Positions 43,723-50,922 of a stretch of 54,498 nucleotides of DNA are shown one piece after another. The notes below the pieces were generated by a model. The model did not search any database, was not told the origin of the DNA, and saw only the letters and a program-made list of their open reading frames with translations. The position numbers and the translations under genes are program-made. The stretch is taken from NCBI GenBank assembly GCA_010092845.1, contig JAADYW010000125.1, positions 1-54,498 of the forward strand. Direction: 5' to 3'. The DNA comes from Chloroflexota bacterium. GTDB taxonomy: Bacteria; Chloroflexota; Anaerolineae; Aggregatilineales; J027. Every line of letters starts with the position of its first letter. Within the stretch, counting starts at the first letter, position 1.

Positions 43723-45447
43723 GTGAGCTTCACCCCGCTACCTCAAAGGATCGAAGCTATCTTGCGGCGTGCCATCGCCCAAGCCCAGAGCAGTGGCGCA
43801 CTCCCGCCGGTTCCGGATGACCAAGAGCTTGAAATACCGATCAAACCAGCCAAGCAGAGCCACTACGCCTCAGCGGTCGCCATGGCATCCGCGCGCCTTT
43901 TCAAAGCAAAACCGCTCGACATCGCCACGACGATAGGCGAGCATCTGCCCGAAAACGAGCTAATCGGCAAAGTCGAGGTCGCGCCGCCGGGGTTCATCAA
44001 CATCTGGCTAGCCGAGGCCTGGATCCAGCAACAGGTTGAGGTAATTATCGCTGCGGGAGCGGATGTCTTCAGCCTTGATATTGGCGGCGAGCAGCGCGTC
44101 ATCGTGGAATTTGTCAGCGCCAACCCCACCGGCCCATTGCATGTCGGGCGTTCACGCGGGGCTGTCGTGGGCGATGCGGCCGCCCGCCTCCTTGAAGCGT
44201 GCGGTTGGCAGGTCCACCGTGAGTACTATTTCAACAACGGCGGGCGCCAGATGGAGATGCTTGGCCGCAGTATTCAGGCGCGCTATCTGCAGGCTCTTGG
44301 CGAACCGGCAGACCTACCCGACGATGGTTACAAAGGTGAGTACCATGTTGAGCTGGGCAATACCCTCGCCCAGGAAGTCGGCGATGCGTGGCGCGACAAG
44401 GATTGGACAGCCTTCAAACAGTACGCTGAGGAAATCGTCTTCAAGAACATCTCAGCCACGCTGGCTCGTATTGGCATCAGCTTCGATCAATTCTTCAACG
44501 AGCTTGATCTCTACGATAGCGGAGCCGTAAAAGAGACTCTGAAGGCGCTCGGCAAAGCTGGTTACACGTACGATGCTGTGACCTGGAAGGGTGCCTCCGA
44601 GGAAGAAATCATCAAAGCTAAACGCCAGGGTACCGAAGCCGCCACGTGGTTCCGCAGTAGCCAACTGGGCGATAGCCAGGATCGCGTCATTGTGCGTAGC
44701 AACGGCGATCCAACCTATGTTCTCCCCGACATCGCATACCATGTCAACAAACTTGAACGCGGGTTCGCCCGCGCCATCAATGTGCTGGGGTCGGATCACT
44801 TCACCGAGTCCCAGGTTGTCAAGTATGGCCTGGCCGCTCTGGGCTACGACGCGGAGCGAGTCGACGTCATCTTGCACCAGCTTGTCCATCTGATGCGCGG
44901 TGGCACACGCATTGGCATGAGCACTCGCAAGGGCGAAATCATCACGCTGGACGAAGTCATGGACGAAACAGGGCCGGATGCGATTCGCTATTTTCTGCTC
45001 TCCCGGAGTACCGACAACGACATAAGCTTTGACCTCGATCTAGCCGTAAAGCAGTCGAACGAGAATCCGGTCTTCTACATTCAGAATGCGCATGTGCGCT
45101 GCGCAGGGATCCTGCGGCAGCTTGACGAGCGGGGATATGACCCGGATTGGGACAGGAACGCGGATATCAGCTTGCTCGGCGAGGAAGAACGCAGCTTCGT
45201 CCTCAAGATGCTAGAGATGCCTGAGCAACTCCAGATGGCCTACGAGAATCTAGCGCCCCACCAGATCGCTTTCTGGACATTGGACCTGGCACGCGCTTTC
45301 CATCCCATGTACGAGCGGGTTCGCGTTCTGCACAGCGATGTGCCGGATGATGTCGGCAAGGCCCGGCTCCGCCTGTATCGCGCCGCACAGATCGTCTTTC
45401 GCCGTGCGCTTACGCTAATGGGCATGACTGCGCCAGACGAGATGTAG
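43723..45447 (+). CDS. argS: Arginyl-tRNA synthetase
   Basis: 574-aa class I synthetase that charges tRNA-Arg. The N-terminal add-1 domain (residues 1-110) recognises tRNA; VEFVSANPTGPLHVGRSRGAV carries the HIGH motif (HVGR); the core includes EYYFNNGGRQMEMLGRS and VIVRSNGDPTYVLPDIAYHV; GGTRIGMSTRKGEIITLDE is the KMSKS-region equivalent, degenerate as in most ArgRS; and an all-helical DALR anticodon domain closes the protein (FYIQNAHVRCAGILRQL). The start is GTG 43723 with AGGAGA upstream. It lies 90 bases after the Clp gene and ends 12 bases from the convergent regulator. Confidence 0.95.
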   Translation: MSFTPLPQRIEAILRRAIAQAQSSGALPPVPDDQELEIPIKPAKQSHYASAVAMASARLFKAKPLDIATTIGEHLPENELIGKVEVAPPGFINIWLAEAWIQQQVEVIIAAGADVFSLDIGGEQRVIVEFVSANPTGPLHVGRSRGAVVGDAAARLLEACGWQVHREYYFNNGGRQMEMLGRSIQARYLQALGEPADLPDDGYKGEYHVELGNTLAQEVGDAWRDKDWTAFKQYAEEIVFKNISATLARIGISFDQFFNELDLYDSGAVKETLKALGKAGYTYDAVTWKGASEEEIIKAKRQGTEAATWFRSSQLGDSQDRVIVRSNGDPTYVLPDIAYHVNKLERGFARAINVLGSDHFTESQVVKYGLAALGYDAERVDVILHQLVHLMRGGTRIGMSTRKGEIITLDEVMDETGPDAIRYFLLSRSTDNDISFDLDLAVKQSNENPVFYIQNAHVRCAGILRQLDERGYDPDWDRNADISLLGEEERSFVLKMLEMPEQLQMAYENLAPHQIAFWTLDLARAFHPMYERVRVLHSDVPDDVGKARLRLYRAAQIVFRRALTLMGMTAPDEM

Positions 45448-45459
45448 CAACAGGGGCGT

Positions 45460-46977
45460 TTATGCCCTGCGCGAAGCCTCGGGCAAGACGGCTCCCAACT
45501 GGCGCACACCAGCCTGCAGAGCGTCCAAGCTGGGACCAGTGAATCCCAGAACCAGACCTTGCCGGGCCGTTTCCGACTCCAGATAGAACCGGCTCAGCGC
45601 GGGCGCCACGATACCCCGACGTGCCGCCTGAGCAGTGACGATGTGATCGTCGGCTATACCTTCGAGGGTGAAACTGACGTGCATACCCGCATCCGTTGGT
45701 CCTGGCCGCATCCGGTCGCCAATGTGACGCGCAATTTCGCCAAGTAGTGTATCCCGCTTCTCTATATAGACTTTGCGCATCCTGCGAATATGGCGGCTGA
45801 AGTGGCCTTCCATAATAAACTCGGCCAAAGCCGCCTGCGGGACAACCGGCATAAACTGGTCAACCACCTGCCGCGCAATCTCGAACACGTTGACCAGATC
45901 CGGCGGCACGACAAGATAACCCAAACGCAGGGCTGGAAACATCACCTTGCTGAATGTGCCGATATAAATCACCCGATTGCTGCGGTCCACCCCCTGCAGG
46001 GCGGCCAGCGGGTGACCACTATAGCGATACTCACTATCGTAGTCATCCTCCAGAATCCAGGCACCAGCGCGCTCAGCCCACTGGATAAGCTGGATCCGGC
46101 GCGGCAAACTGAGCGTACTCCCCAGCGGGAACTGGTGTGAAGGAGTCACGTAAGCCAGCCGTGCATTAGGAGCACGGGCGATACCGACTTCCACCTGCAA
46201 ACCCTCCGCATCGACAGGTACCGGTACCAATTGCGCACTTACAGTGCGTAGGATTCCCATGGCCCCACCATAGCCAGGGTTCTCCATCCATACCTGGTCA
46301 TCAGTATTTAGCAAGACCCGTGTAGCCAGATAGATCCCTGCCTGGGACCCCGCCACGATAATGATCTGCTCGGGCTCACAGCGAACTGCCCGCGAAGCCC
46401 GCAGGTACTCGGCGATGGCCTGGCGCAACGGGTAGTATCCGCCACCTGGCTGCCCATAGCCAAAACGTTCTAGTGGCAAGGATTGATAGTATCGGGCAAT
46501 CAAACGTGCCCAGATGTGAAAGGGAAAGGCGTTCAAATCCGGCGCACCAGGCGCAAACGGCCGCAGCGGCTTCTCAGAGTAGGACACCGGTCGTCGTTCC
46601 AGAAAGCGCTGGTAGCCGATACCGAGGCGTGATAGGCGCCGTGGTGCACCAGAAGCATACGTCGTTGTGGCTACTGGTGCGCCGGCCACGTATTGCAGAT
46701 CGTCGGGTAGCCGCGACGTGACAAACGTCCCGGCCCCGACCCGGCTCTCGAGATACCCCTCAGCCTGCAACTGCTCAATCGCGTTTACAACAGTGTTGCG
46801 TGAAACGCTCAGAATATCAGCCAGATCACGGGTGGAGGGCAAGCGTACGCCCCCCTTCAGTTGCTGCGATAGGATTGCGTGACGAACACCCTCATACACC
46901 TGGCGATAGAGCGGCGATTCCGACTCGCGGTCAAGTGGCACGATCGACAAAAGATACGTATGCGAAACCGTATGCAT
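45460..46977 (-). CDS. MocR-type (GntR/aminotransferase-fold) PLP-dependent transcription regulator
   Basis: About 505 aa. The N-terminal GntR winged helix (residues about 20-90) has PLYRQVYEGVRHAILSQQ, LPSTRDLADILSVSRNTVV and GYLESRVGAGTFV. The C-terminal fold-type I aminotransferase domain has ILEDDYDSEYRY and the PLP lysine in YIGTFSKVMFPALRLGYLVVP. Such proteins (GabR, PdxR) sense an amine or vitamin B6 form and bind direct repeats. ATG 46977 has GGTGAG upstream; the track start at 47001 does not. It is divergent from a solute-binding protein with a direct repeat between them, so that gene is the likely target. No pdxS/T or gab genes are adjacent. Confidence 0.9.
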   Translation of the reverse strand: MHTVSHTYLLSIVPLDRESESPLYRQVYEGVRHAILSQQLKGGVRLPSTRDLADILSVSRNTVVNAIEQLQAEGYLESRVGAGTFVTSRLPDDLQYVAGAPVATTTYASGAPRRLSRLGIGYQRFLERRPVSYSEKPLRPFAPGAPDLNAFPFHIWARLIARYYQSLPLERFGYGQPGGGYYPLRQAIAEYLRASRAVRCEPEQIIIVAGSQAGIYLATRVLLNTDDQVWMENPGYGGAMGILRTVSAQLVPVPVDAEGLQVEVGIARAPNARLAYVTPSHQFPLGSTLSLPRRIQLIQWAERAGAWILEDDYDSEYRYSGHPLAALQGVDRSNRVIYIGTFSKVMFPALRLGYLVVPPDLVNVFEIARQVVDQFMPVVPQAALAEFIMEGHFSRHIRRMRKVYIEKRDTLLGEIARHIGDRMRPGPTDAGMHVSFTLEGIADDHIVTAQAARRGIVAPALSRFYLESETARQGLVLGFTGPSLDALQAGVRQLGAVLPEASRRA

Positions 46978-47004
46978 GATATTCTCACCAGTCATCGTCA
47001 TCAG

Positions 47005-47037
47005 ATTGGCCCTATCATATCACGTCAAATTGGCCCT
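47005..47037. promoter_or_regulatory. Direct repeat, candidate MocR operator
   Basis: ATTGGCCCT occurs perfectly twice (47005-47013 and 47029-47037), start to start 24 bases, in the divergent promoter region. The second copy abuts a possible -35 (TTGTGA, 17 bases, TACGGT) of the solute-binding-protein gene, a natural activator position. Confidence 0.6.
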
Positions 47038-47098
47038 TGTGAGCAGACCATTTCTTCTCTACGGTGTTGCAAAGACGCAGTATGGTAAGGAGGAAACG

Positions 47099-48385
47099 AT
47101 GTCTCGCAAAATCCTACCAGTGGTGTTCATCGCGGTCTTGACCGCAATAGTGGCCATGCCACGCACCCCAACCACTGCTCAGCAGCAAGACCAGGTACTC
47201 TATTCCAGCTTCTACGGTGGGAGCACGCATGGCGCCTGGGAACGCCAGATGGTCGCGGAGTATCAAGCCCCTAATGATGAGGTAGAGCTACTCCACCGAG
47301 CAACCGCCATATACAGCCAGCCAGTACCATTGCGTAGTCTGGACCAGGAAATTGCCTCGGATAGCCACGCGGACGTCATCACTGGCTTCATTGGAGGCGG
47401 CGCACTGCTCAACTATATCGAGCAGGGATACCTTGCCGACATCAGTGACCTATGGGCTGAAATGGGCTGGTATGACGACTATCCGCAAAGCGTTATTGAC
47501 ATGGCTACTGTTGATGGTAAGCAGTATTTTGTCCCAATGGCATTCCAATGGAATCCGGTATTCTATCGCGCTGATATCTTTGAGAGCCTCGGCCTGACAC
47601 CGCCCGAAACGTGGGATGAGCTACTCGGATTGTGTGACACGCTACATGCAGAAGGTTACATCCCCTTTACAGTATCCGTCGCTGGCTGGAATCCCCCTGT
47701 CGCGCGCTGGTTCACCATGCTCAATCTACGCCTCAATGGACCAAAATTTCATGAGCGCCTGATGCGCGGCCAGGAAAGCTATGAGGATGAGCGCGTTCGC
47801 AACGTCTTCGAACACTGGACCCAGCTCTTCGAGCACAATTGCTTCGCCGAAGACGTCGGCAGCACAAACTACGGTGGCGCTGTCGATCAGCTCACCGGTG
47901 GCGAAGCCGTCATGTATCTCCTGGGTGAATGGCTCTACGAATCGCTGGATCCTGGGGAAGGGGAACTGCTGGACTTCTACCGGTTCCCGGTCATCGACCC
48001 AGATGTTTCCAACGGCGAGATCGTGCACTACTATGGCGCTTATCTTCATGCCGATGCTGCCAATCCAGAAGCGGCTCGCGACTTCCTTAGACATCTAGGT
48101 AGCCCCGCGGTGCAGACGCAGATTGTAACGGAGGTCAATCGCGCCGTGGCCACCTCGGCCATCGACCGGGCAATTATGCCGGACTACCAACAACGCGGTG
48201 TCGAGTTCGTCGCCAATAGCGGATACCTTGTCCCGTTACTGGAAGTAAGTAACCTCAACCAACGAATGGCCAACCGCATGCTCAATCTGCTGAGTGTCTT
48301 CATGCGCACCTGGAATGAACCAGGACGGATAGACCAAACGCTCAGCGAGTTGGAAACCGTGAGGTTGGAGCAAATCGGGGACTAA
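47099..48385 (+). CDS. Extracellular solute-binding protein, ABC sugar type (orphan)
   Basis: About 428 aa, family 1 solute-binding protein. Signal peptide MSRKILPVVFIAVLTAIVAM ends near TTAQQQ; there is no lipobox cysteine. Mature features include HADVITGFIGGGALLNYIEQ, DGKQYFVPMAFQWNPVFYRA, LGLTPPETWDELLGLCDTLH and the GEAVMYLLGEW segment, as in carbohydrate-binding proteins of ABC importers. AAGGAGG lies 5 bases before ATG 47099; the track start at 46976 is too far upstream. No permease or ATPase genes are near. Divergent from the MocR regulator, which probably controls it. The ligand is unknown; regulation by a PLP protein hints at an amine-containing compound. Confidence 0.87.
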   Translation: MSRKILPVVFIAVLTAIVAMPRTPTTAQQQDQVLYSSFYGGSTHGAWERQMVAEYQAPNDEVELLHRATAIYSQPVPLRSLDQEIASDSHADVITGFIGGGALLNYIEQGYLADISDLWAEMGWYDDYPQSVIDMATVDGKQYFVPMAFQWNPVFYRADIFESLGLTPPETWDELLGLCDTLHAEGYIPFTVSVAGWNPPVARWFTMLNLRLNGPKFHERLMRGQESYEDERVRNVFEHWTQLFEHNCFAEDVGSTNYGGAVDQLTGGEAVMYLLGEWLYESLDPGEGELLDFYRFPVIDPDVSNGEIVHYYGAYLHADAANPEAARDFLRHLGSPAVQTQIVTEVNRAVATSAIDRAIMPDYQQRGVEFVANSGYLVPLLEVSNLNQRMANRMLNLLSVFMRTWNEPGRIDQTLSELETVRLEQIGD

Positions 48386-48448
48386 GGCTCCAGGTTACAA
48401 ACGAGGGCGCGGTGCACACGGCAAACGACGCATCGCGCTGTCACCTCT

Positions 48449-49066
48449 TCATGCATTGTACTGGCGGACCACCGTCACCTGAATCAGATTGAATACCTGG
48501 TTGATCTTGCGCATCAACCTCAGAAGCATATCCTCATCAAAACTCGCCACCTGGGGCAATTGTAGCGCCGACTCGGACATGCTATCGCGAAAGAAAATGA
48601 CGATTTCCAGGCATTGCGCCGCCGTCAGTCCCAACGATTGGCAACTCTCGGCGTAGCGTAGCGCAATATCCTGGGCTTCGTCCAAAAGACTATCATCGTC
48701 AACAGGGCGCGAGATGTGGTTCATAATCAATTCCAGCAGACGCTGGCCGAGTTCACGCTGCCGCAGACGCTGTTCTTCATCAAAGACGTCAAGCCAGGCC
48801 ATTTGCGTCCCATCAGTCTGCAAGCGCTGTTTGGTTGTGCTCAGCGCTTTGCGTGCCCAGAGTCTCTCGGCATCTTCCTGGTGAGGCGAGAGCCGATTCT
48901 CAATCATATCGGCGATATCGGACTCCAGGAAACGGCGGTGCCCCCCCGGGGTGACATATACTGGCACATCACCATTATCTGCCCAGCGTCGCAGGGTGGT
49001 AGGATGAACGCCCAGCATATCTGAAGCCTGAGTAAGCGATAGCCATTTCTTGGAAGCCGCTGACAT
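48449..49066 (-). CDS. MerR/excisionase-like HTH regulator with helical C-domain
   Basis: 205 aa. Residues about 8-60 form a MerR-type helix-turn-helix (WLSLTQASDMLGVHPTTLRR, then WADNGDVPVYVTPGGHRRF). Residues about 60-110 are charged helix (RQRELGQRLLELIMNHI). The C-terminal about 95 residues form an all-helical domain (LLDEAQDIALRYAESCQSLG, FRDSMSESALQ) that somewhat resembles the helical sensor domains of RsbR-type co-antagonists; that is inference. AGGAAA precedes the ATG. A short dyad CATCA...TGATG at 49090-49108, just past the predicted transcript start, could be its own operator. The target is unknown. Confidence 0.78.
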   Translation of the reverse strand: MSAASKKWLSLTQASDMLGVHPTTLRRWADNGDVPVYVTPGGHRRFLESDIADMIENRLSPHQEDAERLWARKALSTTKQRLQTDGTQMAWLDVFDEEQRLRQRELGQRLLELIMNHISRPVDDDSLLDEAQDIALRYAESCQSLGLTAAQCLEIVIFFRDSMSESALQLPQVASFDEDMLLRLMRKINQVFNLIQVTVVRQYNA

Positions 49067-49113
49067 CTGGAATTTCCTGAGTCTCTACTCATCAAGAAGG
49101 AAATGATGATTTG

Positions 49114-49141
49114 ATTGTATTACAGCTTCAATGAATCGCAA
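49114..49141 (-). promoter_or_regulatory. Promoter of the MerR-like regulator gene
   Basis: Minus-strand TTGCGA, 16-base spacer, TACAAT. The -35 is identical to that of the 29748 response regulator. Confidence 0.5.
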
Positions 49142-49175
49142 AGAAAGCCACGGTTGTGATGCTAGATGAAGCCAG

Positions 49176-50789
49176 TCAGTCAGTCCGCCACGGCTCGGAC
49201 GGATCATAGGGATCACCGGCGGAAGGCAATGTGGAGAGAGCCCGGCCGCGCAGGGCTGCGCGCAGGGCTTCACGGTCGTCCCAGGGGTGTTCAATGGTGC
49301 CGAAACACATACTCTGTTCATGACCTTTGCCACATACGAGCACCAGATCCTCATCTTGTGCAGTCTGGCAGGCACGCAGGATCGCCTGGCCACGGTCCGG
49401 AACACGCCAGACCGTCTCCGGCTCGGTCGCGCCCTGGCTTTCGGCCCCCTGCACCATCTCATCCAGAATGGCCAGCAATGATTCAGTCCGTGGATCCTCA
49501 GCCGTTAGGATCGTCAGATCAGCCATCCGAGCAGCCACCTCAGCCATCAGACGGCGTTTGACCCGGTCGCGAAGCCCTGCACTCCCAAAGCCAACGATGA
49601 CACGCCCTTCACCAGACACCATGGTCCGGGCCGCGGCCAGCGCTTTCTCGAGTGCATCAGGCGTATGGGCAAAATCCACCACCGCCTGGAAGCTTTGCCC
49701 CTCGTCAATGCGTTCCATGCGTCCTGGAATCTGTGGTAAATTGGCAATTCCAGAGGGGATCGCGTTGAGCATTCGCTGCTGGTGTTCGGGCTGGGGCATC
49801 ACACTGATAGCGCCGCAGACACCCGCCAACACATTGGCAACGTTGAAGGGGCCAACCAGAGGAGATCGCACCGGAATATCCCCAGCATTGCCACGTACCA
49901 TGAACGAAGTGTATTGCGGGGTATAGTGGATTCGATCCGCGTAGAAATCAGCATCATGTTGGTGCATGCTATACAAGAGCATGTAGTCAGCACCGATACT
50001 CGCTTCAGCGAATGCTGGCCCTTCGGGATCATCGGCGTTAATAATGGCAATGTTCGGCTGATCGCCTTTACGCGGGGTCTCCTTCATTATGTGGAATAGT
50101 CGCGCTTTGGCCTCACGATATGCCGGAAAGCTGCCATGCCAATCGAGGTGCTCGTGGGTGATATTGGTTAGCACCGCAACATCAATATTGGTCCCGTTAA
50201 CACGCCCTTGATCGAGACCGAACGACGTGACCTCCAGAACACAATGCGTCATGCCTGCGTCGACCATCTCGCGTAGATAGCGCTGGAGCTGATGGGCCGG
50301 CGGATTGGTCACATGGAGGCCGGTTGTTGTCTCGCGGTCGCCGATGACTGCACTAACGGTGGTAATCAGGCCCACGGCAACATCAGCCGCCTTCAGAATA
50401 TGATAGATCACAGTGGCAGTGGTTGTTTTACCGTTGGTGCCAGTGACCGCGACAATAACCAGTTGCCGCGAAGGATGACCTTCGTACGCAGCAGCAAGGT
50501 ATCCAAAAGCCTCGTAGCCATTCTCTACACGTACATACGGGACAGCACTAAGCTGCGAACCCATTTCCTCGCGGGATTTCTCACCAACAATCGCAGCCGC
50601 ACCCTTCTCAATGGCTACCGGAATATACTGGTGACCGTCGGTCAAACGGCCCTGGCGCGCCAGAAAGACACCACCCGGGCGGATTTCCTGTGCGTTCTCT
50701 GTCACCGGCGCCGTGATGAGTGGGTCCGCAGTGGGGGCATCATAGCCAAAGGGCAGCGCCGCCAATAGGCCTGATAAGGTTAGATTCAT
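49176..50789 (-). CDS. murE: UDP-MurNAc-tripeptide synthetase with non-mDAP substrate motif
   Basis: 537-aa cytoplasmic Mur ligase that adds the third residue of the peptidoglycan stem peptide. ATP loop AVTGTNGKTTTATVIYH near residue 115, then VLEVTSFGLDQGRV, LTNITHEHLDWHGSF with the conserved His, INADDPEGP, and GRMERIDEG ... VVDFAHTPDALEKAL. The C-terminal domain ends with GKGHEQ. The diamino-acid motif, DNPR in mDAP enzymes, is EDPR (residues 431-434), suggesting L-Lys or L-Orn rather than mDAP. No other mur gene is adjacent, although mur genes are commonly clustered in bacteria. Promoter TTGCAA, 17 bases, TACAAT lies upstream. Confidence 0.92.
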   Translation of the reverse strand: MNLTLSGLLAALPFGYDAPTADPLITAPVTENAQEIRPGGVFLARQGRLTDGHQYIPVAIEKGAAAIVGEKSREEMGSQLSAVPYVRVENGYEAFGYLAAAYEGHPSRQLVIVAVTGTNGKTTTATVIYHILKAADVAVGLITTVSAVIGDRETTTGLHVTNPPAHQLQRYLREMVDAGMTHCVLEVTSFGLDQGRVNGTNIDVAVLTNITHEHLDWHGSFPAYREAKARLFHIMKETPRKGDQPNIAIINADDPEGPAFAEASIGADYMLLYSMHQHDADFYADRIHYTPQYTSFMVRGNAGDIPVRSPLVGPFNVANVLAGVCGAISVMPQPEHQQRMLNAIPSGIANLPQIPGRMERIDEGQSFQAVVDFAHTPDALEKALAAARTMVSGEGRVIVGFGSAGLRDRVKRRLMAEVAARMADLTILTAEDPRTESLLAILDEMVQGAESQGATEPETVWRVPDRGQAILRACQTAQDEDLVLVCGKGHEQSMCFGTIEHPWDDREALRAALRGRALSTLPSAGDPYDPSEPWRTD

Positions 50790-50827
50790 TGCTCGTTCCA
50801 GTACACAGATATGGTATCAGCCGCAAA

Positions 50828-50856
50828 ATTGTAGCGAGCCACCCCTGAGGTTGCAA
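50828..50856 (-). promoter_or_regulatory. Promoter of murE, -35 shared with the divergent kinase promoter
   Basis: Minus-strand TTGCAA, 17-base spacer, TACAAT. TTGCAA is its own reverse complement and also serves the rightward promoter. Confidence 0.6.
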
Positions 50857-50878
50857 ATTCCGGCGCACACTATACACT
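50851..50878 (+). promoter_or_regulatory. Putative promoter of the histidine kinase pair
   Basis: TTGCAA, 16-base spacer, TACACT, using the same palindromic -35 as the murE promoter on the other strand. Confidence 0.5.
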
Positions 50879-50922
50879 GAAATTGAATACCTTTTGGCCT
50901 GAGAGAATGGTCGCCATCAGCT

